This document shows positions 1 through 9,131 of a DNA stretch of 64,000 nt, in pieces. The translations under genes were made by a program, and so were the position numbers. Source of the stretch: Microbacterium sp. MYb45 (GTDB lineage: Bacteria; Actinomycetota; Actinomycetes; Actinomycetales; Microbacteriaceae); assembly GCF_002979655.1 (NCBI RefSeq), contig NZ_PCPG01000012.1, positions 1-64,000 on the forward strand. Direction: 5' to 3'. Under the pieces are notes generated by a model that ran no database searches, was not told the origin of the DNA, and was given only the letters and a program-made list of their open reading frames with translations. Within the stretch, counting starts at the first letter, position 1. The number at the start of each line of letters is the position of its first letter.

Positions 1-512
1 GCGTCGCCGACATCGGCCCCCTGTGCGGCGATCCCGTAGATCGCCTTCAACGTGGGCACCCCGGTCTGCACGCGGATCGCCCTGTATCCCTGCTCCTGGT
101 GGGCGCGGATCGAGTCGAACAGCTCCGGCAGTTCCTTGCCCGACGCATGCCCGTACGCCATCAACCCGTTCCGCGACGCTCCCCCGAGCAGCTGGTAGAC
201 GGGAAGGCCGGCGACCTTGCCCTTGATGTCCCACAGCGCCATGTCCACCGCGGCGATCGCGGCCATCGTCACCGGTCCCCGCCGCCAATACGCACTCCGG
301 TACAGGAACTGCCAGGTGTCCTCGATACGCGACTCGTCCGCCCCGATCAGCAACGGCACCACGTGCTCGGTCAGGTACGCGACGACGGCGAGCTCGCGGC
401 CGTTCAACGTCGCATCGCCCAGCCCCGTCACGCCGTCGGCGGTCGTGATCTTCAGCGTCACGAAGTTGCGGTCGGGACTCGTGACGATCACGTCGGCCCT
501 GTCGATGGTCAT
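1..512 (-). CDS. Mannonate dehydratase-like enzyme (ManD/RspA, enolase superfamily), 3' part beyond the window
   Basis: Only the first 170 residues are in the window. They read [16 protein letters not shown], then a capping domain with [14 protein letters not shown] and MAYGHASG, which is the pattern of the ManD/RspA branch of the mandelate racemase/enolase superfamily. Members dehydrate D-mannonate (or D-gluconate) to 2-keto-3-deoxygluconate; some have little activity and are called starvation-sensing proteins. The metal-binding barrel residues lie outside the window, so activity cannot be judged. The ATG overlaps the nagA stop by four bases (ATGA), so it is the third gene of the nagB-nagA operon. 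The pairing of a mannonate dehydratase with GlcNAc genes is the notable context. Confidence 0.85.
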   Translation of the reverse strand, partial: MTIDRADVIVTSPDRNFVTLKITTADGVTGLGDATLNGRELAVVAYLTEHVVPLLIGADESRIEDTWQFLYRSAYWRRGPVTMAAIAAVDMALWDIKGKVAGLPVYQLLGGASRNGLMAYGHASGKELPELFDSIRAHQEQGYRAIRVQTGVPTLKAIYGIAAQGADVGD

Positions 513-1693
513 CGGGTTCCTCCTGCGGTCGTGCGGGCGTCGGCGGACTCGGTGGCGGGTTCGCCCGCGATCAGCACCTCGCGCGGCGTGATCGCGCGCT
601 CGCCGGGCGCCCAGTCGAACAGCAGCACGTCGGCACGGGCGCCGACCGTCCAGTGCGGGCCGTCGCCGAGGACGGATGCGGGTGCGGAGGTGGCGAGCCG
701 CAGCGCCGCCGCCAGAGAGCCGGTCAGGCGGGCGACGGTGGCGACACCGACGTCGAGGGTCTGCACGGAGCCCGCGAGGAATCCGGTCGACACGTGCCGC
801 AGTGCGCCATCCTCGGCGAGGTGCACACCACCGCCGACCGTCGAGACGCCGTCCTCCCGCAGGGCCGTGGGCGTGGCGACGGCGTCGCTCACGAGGAAGA
901 TGCCGTGTTCGCGCTTCGCGGCGATCATGGTGGCGAGCGTGGCATCGGGCAGGTGGTGGCCGTCGGCGATGACACCGGCGGCGAGCCGGCGTTCGGCGAG
1001 CTGCGTCCACAGGTAGTTCGGATGCCGGGGGAGCACCGCATGCGCGCCGTTGCCGAGGTGCGTGGAGAGCGTGGCACCGGCGTCGACGACCGCGGCGATC
1101 TCGGCATCCGTCGCATGGGTGTGCCCGACCGCGACCCGCACGCCGTGCGCGACGAGGAAGCGCGTGGCTTCGACGGACCCCGGATGGTGCGGAGACAGGG
1201 TCACGACCCGGAGCAGACCGGGAGCGGCGTCGAGCCAGGTCTGCAGCTCGGCGATGGCCGGGGGGCGGATGTGCGCGAGCGGATGCACGCCGCGGGGGCC
1301 GTCCTGCTCCGACAGGCTGGGACCCTCGACGTGGATGCCGGCGACCGCGCGCGAGGTCGCGGTCGAGGTGCGCACGGCCTCGTCGATCGCACGGATGCGG
1401 GCGAGCATCTCGGCGGGCGAGGCGGTGATGACGGTCGGCAGGAATCGCGTGACGCCGTGGGCGGCGAGAGACTGTGCCATCGCCGTGATGTGGGCCGGCG
1501 AGGGCTCTGCCGCATTCGCGTCACCGTCGAGGTGGCCGTTGACCTGCAGGTCGATCAGTCCGGGGCCGATCCAGGGGGCGCCGTCACCGGGGTCGGCGGT
1601 CGGGGTGAGCGCGCTGATCCGGCCGTGCTCGACGACGACCTCCAGCCCGCCTGCTCCGAGGGCGTCGCGACCGTGCAGCGTGCGCGCGGTCAT
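509..1693 (-). CDS. nagA: N-acetylglucosamine-6-phosphate deacetylase
   Basis: A 394-residue amidohydrolase-fold enzyme that removes acetate from GlcNAc-6-phosphate to give glucosamine-6-phosphate in the cytoplasm. Visible family signatures are [10 protein letters not shown] (res. 44-53), the metal ligand in HVEGP (Glu123), GHTHA (His191), STHLGN (His212), DGHH (246-247) and the catalytic Asp in SDAVA (Asp270). Length is normal for NagA. The ATG overlaps the nagB stop as ATGA and its own stop overlaps the mannonate dehydratase start the same way, so the three are translationally coupled. In-frame reading continues upstream into nagB, but that is just open frame. Confidence 0.93.
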   Translation of the reverse strand: MTARTLHGRDALGAGGLEVVVEHGRISALTPTADPGDGAPWIGPGLIDLQVNGHLDGDANAAEPSPAHITAMAQSLAAHGVTRFLPTVITASPAEMLARIRAIDEAVRTSTATSRAVAGIHVEGPSLSEQDGPRGVHPLAHIRPPAIAELQTWLDAAPGLLRVVTLSPHHPGSVEATRFLVAHGVRVAVGHTHATDAEIAAVVDAGATLSTHLGNGAHAVLPRHPNYLWTQLAERRLAAGVIADGHHLPDATLATMIAAKREHGIFLVSDAVATPTALREDGVSTVGGGVHLAEDGALRHVSTGFLAGSVQTLDVGVATVARLTGSLAAALRLATSAPASVLGDGPHWTVGARADVLLFDWAPGERAITPREVLIAGEPATESADARTTAGGTR

Positions 1694-2472
1694 CGCGCCG
1701 CCTGGGCCGCCACGGCCGGTGCGGGATGCAGCAGCGATGCCGCGTCGCGGTCGACGTGCACCTCGCAGCGCGAATGCCGCCGCAGCACGGTGCACGGCCA
1801 GTGCGAGCTGATCGGCTCTTCGACCAGGGCGCGCACGGCCTCGGCCTTGCGGGCATCGGGCACGGCGCACACGAGGTGAGCGCCGTTCATCAGCGCCGGG
1901 ATGGTCAGCGTCAGTGCGTGGGTGGGCACGGCCTCGAGCGTATCGAAGCAGTCGTCGTCGACCTGCTGCACGCGGCTGGCGAGGTCGAGCTGCACCACGC
2001 GCACGGGGCACGGGTCGCCGAGGTCGGCATCGGGCGGATCGTTGAACGCGATGTGGCCGTTCACGCCGATACCGAGGCACACCAGGTCGATGGGCCCTTC
2101 GGCGAGCAGGGCCGCGTACTCCTCGGTCGCCGCCTGGGCACCGAGCTCGGTGCGCATGGGGTGGAACGCGGCGGGCTGCACCGCATCGACGAGGTGGGTG
2201 CGCAGCCAGTTGCCGAAGCGCTGGGGAGCTGCGGGGTCGAGATCGAGGTATTCGTCCATGTGCAGGATCGTGATGCGGTCCCACGGCACGTCGGGCTCGG
2301 CGGTGAGCGCTCGGTAGACGTCGAGCTGGCTGGGGGCGGCGGCGGCGATCATCCGAGCCGTGCCGCGAGCGGCCACGGCTTCGCGCAGCGTGCGCGCCGC
2401 CGATCGCGCGGCGGCAGCGCCCATCGCGGCGCGGTCGGGGTGGGCATGCAGGGCGAACGTCGTCGTGCTCAT
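1690..2472 (-). CDS. nagB: Glucosamine-6-phosphate deaminase
   Basis: A 260-residue NagB/6-phosphogluconolactonase-fold enzyme converting glucosamine-6-phosphate to fructose-6-phosphate and ammonia. The family motifs HMDEYLDL (Asp73, Glu74) and GIGVNGHIAFNDP (His140) are intact. Start chosen at the ATG that yields MSTTTFALHAHPD; a LacI-type palindrome lies only 15 bases upstream of it. First gene of the nagB-nagA-manD operon and divergent from the LacI gene, so most likely repressed by it. No kinase that would supply GlcNAc-6-phosphate is present in this cluster. Confidence 0.93.
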   Translation of the reverse strand: MSTTTFALHAHPDRAAMGAAAARSAARTLREAVAARGTARMIAAAAPSQLDVYRALTAEPDVPWDRITILHMDEYLDLDPAAPQRFGNWLRTHLVDAVQPAAFHPMRTELGAQAATEEYAALLAEGPIDLVCLGIGVNGHIAFNDPPDADLGDPCPVRVVQLDLASRVQQVDDDCFDTLEAVPTHALTLTIPALMNGAHLVCAVPDARKAEAVRALVEEPISSHWPCTVLRRHSRCEVHVDRDAASLLHPAPAVAAQAAR

Positions 2473-2487
2473 GATTCGCAAGATTAA

Positions 2488-2501
2488 TGCAACCGCTTGC
2501 A
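2488..2501. promoter_or_regulatory. LacI-type operator O1, TGCAACCGCTTGCA
   Basis: Perfect TGCAA/TTGCA half-sites around a four-base centre, in the nagB-lacI divergent intergenic region. Three near-identical sites occur at 3631, 6780 and 11585, so this is the presumed operator of the adjacent LacI regulator. Confidence 0.8.
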
Positions 2502-2610
2502 AAGTCAAGCCCCCGCGTGCGATCCGTTCCGCGTTCTCGCCGCCCCCGGGAGGAGATTCCCGAGGGTTCGCACGCGCGCAGCCACGGTGCACGGGCTTAG
2601 TGTGTGTGAC

Positions 2611-3627
2611 GTGACAGGCAACAGGAAGACGGCATCGACGTCGGTGACGATCGGCGACATCGCCCGCGTGGCCGGTGTCTCGCGGTCGACGGTTTCCCGT
2701 GCGTTCAGCCGCCCCGAGCTGCTGAACCCCGAGACGGTGCGACGCGTCAAGGCCGCGGCCGACGAGCTCGGTTACGTCATGAACCACGCCGCGCGCGCGC
2801 TCTCCACCGGTCGCTTCGGCAACGTCGCCGTGGTCGTGCCCGACATCGCCAACCCGTTCTTCCCGCCGCTCGTGCGGCGCGTGCAGACGCTGGCCGACGC
2901 TGCCGGCTACGCGGTGTTCCTCGGCGACTCCGACGAGATCGCCGACCGCGAGTCCAACCTCACCTCGCGCCTCAGCGCCCAGGTCGAGGGCTTCGTCCTG
3001 GCCTCCCCGCGCCTCGACGAGGACCGCATCCGCGAGCTCGACGCGTCGCGCCCCGTGGTGCTCGTGAACCGCGACATCGAGGGTCTGGCGCGGGTGCTGA
3101 TCGATCCGAGCGGAGGGCTCGACGAGGCTGTCGCGCACCTGCATCGCCTCGGCCACACCCGCGTGGTGTACCTGTCGGGGCCGCGCGAGTCGTGGTCGGA
3201 CCAGCAGCGCCGGGCCGCCCTCGCCCGGGCTGCCGAGCGCGCGGGACTCGAAGTCATCGTGCAGGAGCTGGGGCGCCCGAGCTCGGCCGGCGGACGCGAC
3301 GCGGTCGGCGGCATCCTCGCCTCCGAGGCGACCGCCGTGATCGCGTTCGACGACGTGGTCGCCCAGGGTGTGATGGCGGGGCTCGCACTGCGCGGCATCG
3401 ACGTCCCCCGCGACATCAGCGTGATCGGATGCGACGACACCCTCGCCTCCGGCACGCATCCGGCCCTCACCACGATCTCGGCCGCGTCGGCGGCGGCGGG
3501 CGATGCGGCGGCCGAGCTGCTGCTCGGCGTGCTCGCCAGCGGGGAGCGCTCGGATGCCCGCGTGACGATCGCCACGCACCTCGTCGTCCGGGCCACCACG
3601 GAGGCTGCGCACACGATCGGCGGTTGA
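2611..3627 (+). CDS. LacI-family transcriptional regulator of the amino-sugar/sugar-acid cluster
   Basis: A 338-residue repressor: N-terminal HTH (TIGDIARVAGVSRSTVSRAF, about res. 13-32), hinge helix region with HAARALST, then a periplasmic-binding-protein-like effector domain (VVVPDIANPFFPPLV; VIGCDDTLASGTHPALTTI). The GTG at 2611 is chosen because the HTH then starts 12 residues in, as usual; the open frame extends upstream to 2497 but would add an unrelated tail. It lies between the divergent nag operon and an oxidoreductase/importer operon, each preceded by the same palindrome, so it probably controls both and possibly the gene at 10108. The inducer is not evident from sequence. Confidence 0.88.
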   Translation: MTGNRKTASTSVTIGDIARVAGVSRSTVSRAFSRPELLNPETVRRVKAAADELGYVMNHAARALSTGRFGNVAVVVPDIANPFFPPLVRRVQTLADAAGYAVFLGDSDEIADRESNLTSRLSAQVEGFVLASPRLDEDRIRELDASRPVVLVNRDIEGLARVLIDPSGGLDEAVAHLHRLGHTRVVYLSGPRESWSDQQRRAALARAAERAGLEVIVQELGRPSSAGGRDAVGGILASEATAVIAFDDVVAQGVMAGLALRGIDVPRDISVIGCDDTLASGTHPALTTISAASAAAGDAAAELLLGVLASGERSDARVTIATHLVVRATTEAAHTIGG

Positions 3628-3652
3628 CCATGCAACCGGTCGCATGATTTAC
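3624..3652 (+). promoter_or_regulatory. Promoter with operator O2 (TGCAACCGGTCGCA, 3631-3644) and probable leaderless start
   Basis: A TTGACC -35 (3624-3629) and ATTTAC -10-like hexamer (3647-3652) are 17 bases apart with the operator filling the spacer. The next gene's ATG is at 3661, about where transcription would begin, and no Shine-Dalgarno is visible, so a leaderless mRNA is likely. Confidence 0.55.
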
Positions 3653-3660
3653 TGTCGCCC

Positions 3661-4662
3661 ATGCCTCGGATCGCGATCATCGGTGCCGCCCATCCGCACG
3701 TGGACTACGTGCTCGACGAGCTGACCCGCGCCGACCGCGCCGCGTTCGAGCTCGTCGGTGTCCAGGACGCCGACCCTGCTGTCGCAGAGCACCACGCCGC
3801 CCGTTTCGGCGTGCCCGCCTTCGACCGCGCCGAGGATCTGCTCGCCGAGGGCGTCGACGTCGCCGTGATCGCCGGTGTCTACGGAGCGCGTGGCGCCGAT
3901 GCCGTCGCCGCACTCCGTGCCGGTGCTCATGTGCTCGCCGACAAGCCGCTGTGCACCTCGCTCGCCGAGCTCGACGAGATCGAGGCCGTGGCCGCCGAGG
4001 TAGACCGCACCGTGAACCTGCTGCTCGAGAAGCGCGGCTACCCCGAGACCCTCGCCGCACTCGATGTCGTGCGCGCCGGCGAGCTGGGCGACATCGTCGG
4101 CGTCACCTCGTCGGGCCCGCACAAGCTCAACCGCACCCAGCGACCGGACTGGTTCTTCGACCCGGCGCAGTACGGCGGGATCCTGACCGACCTGTCGGTG
4201 CACGACCTCGACGCCGCGCTCCTGTTCGCGCCGGCCGACGAGGGCGTGATCCGGGGAGCCGTGTCGGCACCGCTCGACGGCGCTGCCGGATTCGCGCGCT
4301 ACGGCGCGGCCACCCTCACGACGCCGAACACCGTCGTCTCCGCCGAGGTGAGCTGGCTCACCCCGCAGGCCTCCGACGTGCACGGCGACTACCGGCTGCG
4401 CCTGGTCGGCACCCACGGGACTGCGGAGATCTTCTGGGCCCGCGGCCGGGTCGAGGTCACCACCCACGATCAGCCGACCCGCGCGCTCGATCTGCCGTCG
4501 GGACGGCGTCCGGCCGAAGAGGCGCTCGACGCCTTCGCCGACGGGCGCACCCCCGAGGTCGGAACCCGGGACTCGCTCGCCGCGACCCGACTCGCCCTCC
4601 TCGCCCAGGCATCCGCCGACCAGGGCGGCACCGCGCTGGCCTGGTCGCGCCCGGCTGAGTGA
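3661..4662 (+). CDS. Gfo/Idh/MocA-family oxidoreductase (first of three)
   Basis: A 333-residue NAD(P)-dependent sugar or polyol dehydrogenase-type protein. N-terminal Rossmann start MPRIAIIGAAHPHVDYV, a DKP motif (ADKPLCTS, variant of the family EKP) and a C-terminal beta-sheet domain with the LTDLSVHDLDAALLF helix typical of the family. The glycine motif is GAAHPH rather than GxGxxG, which makes cofactor use less certain. It opens the operon that continues through two further relatives and a DasABC-like importer. The substrate cannot be read from sequence. Confidence 0.85.
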   Translation: MPRIAIIGAAHPHVDYVLDELTRADRAAFELVGVQDADPAVAEHHAARFGVPAFDRAEDLLAEGVDVAVIAGVYGARGADAVAALRAGAHVLADKPLCTSLAELDEIEAVAAEVDRTVNLLLEKRGYPETLAALDVVRAGELGDIVGVTSSGPHKLNRTQRPDWFFDPAQYGGILTDLSVHDLDAALLFAPADEGVIRGAVSAPLDGAAGFARYGAATLTTPNTVVSAEVSWLTPQASDVHGDYRLRLVGTHGTAEIFWARGRVEVTTHDQPTRALDLPSGRRPAEEALDAFADGRTPEVGTRDSLAATRLALLAQASADQGGTALAWSRPAE

Positions 4663-4685
4663 GCTCGCCGACTGAGCTCGCCGAC
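4660..4685 (+). repeat. Tandem 13-bp repeat TGAGCTCGCCGAC x2
   Basis: Two perfect head-to-tail copies, 4660-4672 and 4673-4685, overlapping the stop of the upstream gene. Too short to assign a role. Confidence 0.6.
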
Positions 4686-4729
4686 TTGAGCCGACACCTC
4701 CGGCATCCACCCCCACGACAGGAGACATC

Positions 4730-5761
4730 ATGACCGAACCGCTGCGCATCGCGATCGTCGGCGCCGGGGTGATCGGCGCCGTCCACGCGCGCCTCGTCGC
4801 GGCTCTCGGCGACGCCGGCGTGCTCGCCGCGATCGTCGACGTCGACGAGGCGCGCGGGCGTGCGCTCGCCGAGCAGTACGGCGTGCCGTTCCACGCGTCG
4901 GCCGCCGAGGCCTATCGCGCCGAGAGCGTCGACCTCGCCGCGATCTGCCTGCCCAGTGCCTTCCACGCCGACGCGGTGGTCGCCGCCCTCGACGCGGGGG
5001 TGGACGTGATCGTCGAGAAGCCGATCGACGTCACGCTCGAATCCGCCGATCGGGTGCGGGCCGCCGAGCGCGCCTCCGGACGCACCGTCTCCGTCATCAG
5101 CCAGCGCCGCTTCCAGCCGGTGGCCTCGTTCATCCGCCGCTCCATCGACGAGGGCGCGCTCGGGCGCGTGACGTCGGGAGTCGTGGAGTCGGCGTTCTTC
5201 CGCCCGCAGGAGTACTACGAGTCCGGAGACTGGCGCGGCACCTCGGCGATCGACGGCGGCGGTGCACTCATGAACCAGGGCATCCACGCGCTCGACCTGC
5301 TGCTGTGGATGCTCGGCACCCCGGTGTCGGTGAGCGCGAAGACCGGCCGTCTCGCGCACGAGGGCATCGAGGTGGAGGATGTCGCGGGCGCCACGATCGA
5401 GTTCGAGAGCGGCGCCATCGGCCTGCTGCTCGCCAGCACCGCGGCCTACCCGGGGCTTCCGGTGCGCCTCGCCGTGCACGGCTCGCAGGGCACGGCCGTG
5501 ATGGAGAACGACGGGCTCGCCTTCTTCGCCTCGGCCACCGCGCCGCAGCCCGATGCCGACTCGCTCGTCGAGCACAATGTGCCGGAGGGGTGGAGCGACG
5601 TCGACATGGCGCATCGCCGGCAGTACCTCGACGTCGTGCGGGCGATCCGCAGCGGCGGTCGCCCCGCCATCACCACCGACGACGGCCGCCGGGCGCTGCA
5701 GGTGGTGCTCGCCGTGTACGAGTCCGCCCGCACCGGTCGTCCCGTCGACCTCCACGAGTGA
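4730..5761 (+). CDS. Gfo/Idh/MocA-family oxidoreductase (second), inositol 2-dehydrogenase-like
   Basis: A 343-residue dehydrogenase with a standard nucleotide-binding GAGVIG at residues 10-15, the conserved VEKPIDV motif carrying the family Lys, and GGGALMNQGIHALDLLL (the substrate-side His/Asp helix). It is the most canonical of the three paralogues and closest in pattern to myo-inositol/hexose dehydrogenases. A GGAG Shine-Dalgarno precedes the ATG. Same strand and operon as its neighbours. Three tandem members usually serve interconversion of sugar epimers or oxidation-elimination routes, but which is not decided by this sequence. Confidence 0.87.
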   Translation: MTEPLRIAIVGAGVIGAVHARLVAALGDAGVLAAIVDVDEARGRALAEQYGVPFHASAAEAYRAESVDLAAICLPSAFHADAVVAALDAGVDVIVEKPIDVTLESADRVRAAERASGRTVSVISQRRFQPVASFIRRSIDEGALGRVTSGVVESAFFRPQEYYESGDWRGTSAIDGGGALMNQGIHALDLLLWMLGTPVSVSAKTGRLAHEGIEVEDVAGATIEFESGAIGLLLASTAAYPGLPVRLAVHGSQGTAVMENDGLAFFASATAPQPDADSLVEHNVPEGWSDVDMAHRRQYLDVVRAIRSGGRPAITTDDGRRALQVVLAVYESARTGRPVDLHE

Positions 5762-5776
5762 AAGAGGATGAGAGAC

Positions 5777-6640
5777 ATGGAAACGAAGAACGTCGCGATC
5801 GTCGGCATCGAGAACAGCCACGCCGAGGAGATCATCCGCTACCTCAACGTCGAGCGGCCGGTGGACGTGCCGGTGCGGGTGGTCGCGCTCGTCGCGGGTG
5901 AGGATGACCGCACGCGCGAGCTCGCGGAACTCGGCGGCATCGAGCAGATCGTCGCGGAGTCGGGCGGCCTGCTCGGCAGCATCGACGCGCTCATCGTGAC
6001 CTCGCGCGACGGGGCGCTGCACCGGGCGCACGCCGTGCCGTTCCTCGAGGCGGGAACACCGGTCTGGGTCGACAAGCCGCTGGCGGCGAGCGTCGCCGAT
6101 GCGCAGGAGATCGTCGCGGCGGCCGAGCGTGGCGGCACGGTGCTCACCTCGTCGTCGGCGCTGCGCTGGGTGGCCGACACCGACGCGATCGCCGAGGGCC
6201 TCGGATCGATCGGCGAGCTGCAGGCGGTCACCGTGACCGGACCCGCGGATGCGGCCAGTCCGTACAGCGGCATCTTCTTCTACGGCATCCACATCGCCGA
6301 CGTGGCGCAGCGTCTCGTGCCGGGGCAGCCCGAGGACGTCGACGTGCAGCGCCTGCCGGGAGGGGTCGTCGCCCGCTACCGGGTCGGCGGCGTGCTCGTC
6401 ACGCTCGAGTTCATCCGCCCCGACGGCGACGGCCAGGTGCCGTTCCGCGCGACGGCCGTCGGCGGCCACGGGGTCATCAGCCGCGACATCGTGCTGGGTG
6501 CCGACTACGTGCAGCCCGGCGTGGATGCGTTCGCCGGCATGCTCGCGACGGGGGCAGCCCCGATCCCCATGGCGCAGCTGCTCGCCCCGATCGCGGTGCT
6601 GGAGACCGTCGCCCGCGCCACGGCGGCCATCGCCGTCTGA
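5777..6640 (+). CDS. Gfo/Idh/MocA-family oxidoreductase (third, short)
   Basis: A 287-residue relative, shorter than the other two. It begins METKNVAIVGIENSHAE, has the VDKPLAASV motif and a compact C-terminal half (GIFFYGIHIADVAQRL). The ATG at 5777 is preferred over 5768 because GAGG then sits nine bases upstream; at 5768 it would abut the codon. The nucleotide-binding loop is GIENSHAE rather than GxGxxG, similar to the first paralogue. Last gene before a 230-bp regulatory gap and the importer. Confidence 0.8.
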   Translation: METKNVAIVGIENSHAEEIIRYLNVERPVDVPVRVVALVAGEDDRTRELAELGGIEQIVAESGGLLGSIDALIVTSRDGALHRAHAVPFLEAGTPVWVDKPLAASVADAQEIVAAAERGGTVLTSSSALRWVADTDAIAEGLGSIGELQAVTVTGPADAASPYSGIFFYGIHIADVAQRLVPGQPEDVDVQRLPGGVVARYRVGGVLVTLEFIRPDGDGQVPFRATAVGGHGVISRDIVLGADYVQPGVDAFAGMLATGAAPIPMAQLLAPIAVLETVARATAAIAV

Positions 6641-6779
6641 GGCTGTGCAACGCGGTGCAGGGATCACGCCCCCGAAGGTCGTGTCCGCTGCGGCGCGCTC
6701 CCCGCAACCACTGACTTATCCCTGGTAATCAAACAGAAACACAACCGTTACACCCTCTTCAACGAAGAAGCTATTGTAA

Positions 6780-6793
6780 TGCAACCGTTTGCA
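6780..6793. promoter_or_regulatory. LacI-type operator O3, TGCAACCGTTTGCA
   Basis: Near-perfect palindrome in the 233-bp gap before the importer lipoprotein. Further AACCGTT-like half-sites lie nearby (about 6743 and 6808), so binding may be cooperative. The gap (6641-6873) is otherwise non-coding and AT-richer than its surroundings, as expected for a promoter region. Confidence 0.75.
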
Positions 6794-6873
6794 CGTTAGC
6801 GTGAGAAACGGTTGAACCACCCGTTCATCGGGCGCCTTTCGGGCCCGTCGAGGAAGACCATGGAGGAACGAGA

Positions 6874-8151
6874 ATGGCAAGACGCACTGTGATCGCGGCG
6901 GCCGCTTCACTGGCCGCGGTGCTGGCCGTCACCGGCTGCAGCTCAGGCACCGGGAACGACGGAGGCGACGCCGACAGCGGAGACCTCCGCGTGTGGCTCA
7001 TGCAGGACTCCGTGTCCGAGGATGCGGTCGCGTGGCTCGAAGACGAGTTCGCCGCCCAGAACCCCGGCTCCACGCTGACGGTGGAGATGCAGCCCTGGGA
7101 TGACATCGTCTCCCGGCTCCAGACCTCCCTCGCGAGCGAGTCCGAGACCCCCGACATCGTCGAGATCGGCAACACCAAGACCGCGACGTTCGCGAACGTC
7201 GGGGCGCTCGCCGACATCTCCGACCTGTACGACGAGGTCGACGGCGACGACCTGATCCCCAGCTTCGTCGATCAGGCGACCCTCGACGGCAAGACCTATG
7301 CCTACCCGCTCTACGCGGGCACCAGCGTCGTCTTCTACCGCACCGATCTGCTCGAGAAGGCGGGCATCGCCGCCCCCGAGACGCTCGACGACCTGGTCGC
7401 CGCAGCCGCCACGGTGCAGCAGGCGAACCCCGACGGCGTCGAGGGCTTCAAGGGCATCTACTTCCCCGTCGTCGACGTGCACGGGCTCGAGGGCTGGCTG
7501 TTCTCCCACGGCGCGAACTACGCCGAGGAGAAGGACGGCGCCTGGGTCAGCGGACTCGACACCCCCGAGGCCAAGGCCGCGCTCGAGCAGATGCAGACCA
7601 TCTGGCAGGGCTCGGCCCTCGGCGCGCTCGACGCGAAGGAGACCGCGGGCAACCCCTGGGTTCCGTACAACAACGGCGAGGTCGCGATGTTCTCCTACCG
7701 CGTGTTCGCGCAGGACAGCATCTCTCCCGAGCTCGCCGACGTCACCGGTGTGATGGCGCTTCCTCCGGTCGAGGCCGGCGGCGAGAGCCACCAGTTCCTC
7801 GGCGGCTCCAATGTCGGCATCGCCGCGAAGTCGTCGCAGCAGGAGCTGGCGAAGAAGGCCATGAAGCTGATCCTCAGCGAGGACTTCATGACCCAGCTCG
7901 CCGAGGATTCCGGCTGGGTCCCCGGCAACACCACCTTCGCGTCGGCCATCCCCGACGGCATCGTCGACGCCGAGCTCCAGCAGCAGATCGCCGAGACGAG
8001 CGCCCTCACCCCGGCGGCGCCGAACTGGGCGATCGTGGAGGGCAACAACATCCCGGTCGACCTCTACTCGGCGATCGCCAAGGGTGAGGACATCGACGAG
8101 GTGGTCACGCGCATCGGCGCGAAGATCGAAGCGACCCTCAACGGCGACTGA
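6874..8151 (+). CDS. Sugar ABC importer, substrate-binding lipoprotein (DasA-like)
   Basis: A 425-residue extracellular solute-binding protein of the carbohydrate uptake family. The signal peptide ends in a lipobox LAVTGC with Cys22 as the lipidation site. The body has the family pattern (PDIVEIGNTKTATFANVGAL; YAYPLYAGTSVVFYRTDLLEKAG; LGGSNVGIA). The overall look is that of DasA/NgcE proteins, which bind N,N'-diacetylchitobiose or GlcNAc, and the nag genes next door support an amino-sugar ligand. Its stop overlaps the next permease ATG. Regulated presumably through operator O3. Confidence 0.85.
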   Translation: MARRTVIAAAASLAAVLAVTGCSSGTGNDGGDADSGDLRVWLMQDSVSEDAVAWLEDEFAAQNPGSTLTVEMQPWDDIVSRLQTSLASESETPDIVEIGNTKTATFANVGALADISDLYDEVDGDDLIPSFVDQATLDGKTYAYPLYAGTSVVFYRTDLLEKAGIAAPETLDDLVAAAATVQQANPDGVEGFKGIYFPVVDVHGLEGWLFSHGANYAEEKDGAWVSGLDTPEAKAALEQMQTIWQGSALGALDAKETAGNPWVPYNNGEVAMFSYRVFAQDSISPELADVTGVMALPPVEAGGESHQFLGGSNVGIAAKSSQQELAKKAMKLILSEDFMTQLAEDSGWVPGNTTFASAIPDGIVDAELQQQIAETSALTPAAPNWAIVEGNNIPVDLYSAIAKGEDIDEVVTRIGAKIEATLNGD

Positions 8152-9131
8152 TGATGACCACTCCCGTGATCGATGTCGAGGTCGCCCCCGAGGCGTCCCC
8201 GCAGCAGCCCGCTCCCCGCACGCGGCCGCGCCGCGCGCGGGGAGCGCTGCTCCCGTACCTGCTGATCGCGCCGCTCCTCGCGGCGGTGCTGATCGCCCTC
8301 GGCTGGCCGCTGCTGCAGCAGTTCGTGATGTCGCTGCAGAAGTTCGGGCTGGCGCAGCAGTTCGGCCAGGAGCCCGAATGGGTGGGCCTGGCGAACTACG
8401 GCAGGATCCTGACCGACCCGAACATGTGGGTCGTGTTCTTCCGCTCCGTGCTCTTCTGCGCCGTGTGCGCGTCGCTGTCGATGGTGATCGGCATGCTGAT
8501 CGCGCTGCTGCTGACGAAGGTGAGCAGCTGGGCCCGCATCGCCCTGCAGGTGACGCTGCTGCTCGTGTGGGCGACGCCGGCGCTGGTGACCATGGTCATC
8601 TGGCAGTGGCTGTTCGACGCCCGCTACGGCCTGGTGAACTGGATCCTCGCGCGCATCGGCTTCCCCGACATGGCCGGCTTCCCGTGGACTTCCACTCCGA
8701 TGGGCGTGTTCACGATCGCCGCGATCACCGTCATCTGGGGCAGCCTGCCCCTGATCGTGTTCATGATCTACTCCGCCCTCACCCAGGTGCCCACCGAGGT
8801 GCTCGAGGCGGCGGAGCTCGATGGCGCGGGACCCTGGACGCGCTTCCGGCACGTCACGATGCCGCTCATCACCCCGGCGGTCATGATCGTCGGACTCCTG
8901 CAGATCGTGTGGGATCTGCGCGTGTTCACGCAGATTTACGTGCTGCAGCAGGCGGGCGTCTCGATCGAGGAGACCAACCTCCTCGGCACCTACATCTACC
9001 GGATCGGCATCGGCCAGGGCGAGTACGGCGACGCGTCGGCTCTCGCGACGATCGTGCTCATCCTCACGCTGCTGCTCACCTGGAAGTACATCGCGAAGAT
9101 GTTCGCCCAGCAGAAGGAGGTCTCGGAATGA
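8151..9131 (+). CDS. Sugar ABC importer, permease 1 (DasB-like)
   Basis: A 326-residue inner-membrane permease with about six hydrophobic segments after a basic proline-rich N-terminus. The ATPase-docking EAA loop is present (EAAELDGAGPWTRFRHVTM). MalF/UgpA type. The ATG shares a base with the lipoprotein stop (TGATG); a second in-frame ATG follows immediately and could also be used. Overlap at both ends ties it to its partners in one transcript. Confidence 0.88.
   Translation: MMTTPVIDVEVAPEASPQQPAPRTRPRRARGALLPYLLIAPLLAAVLIALGWPLLQQFVMSLQKFGLAQQFGQEPEWVGLANYGRILTDPNMWVVFFRSVLFCAVCASLSMVIGMLIALLLTKVSSWARIALQVTLLLVWATPALVTMVIWQWLFDARYGLVNWILARIGFPDMAGFPWTSTPMGVFTIAAITVIWGSLPLIVFMIYSALTQVPTEVLEAAELDGAGPWTRFRHVTMPLITPAVMIVGLLQIVWDLRVFTQIYVLQQAGVSIEETNLLGTYIYRIGIGQGEYGDASALATIVLILTLLLTWKYIAKMFAQQKEVSE

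Noticed and set aside
2473..3645. N-terminal extension of nagB across the LacI gene
   Set aside because: The frame is simply open; the NagB family N-terminus begins at 2472 and the intergenic operator would be coding.
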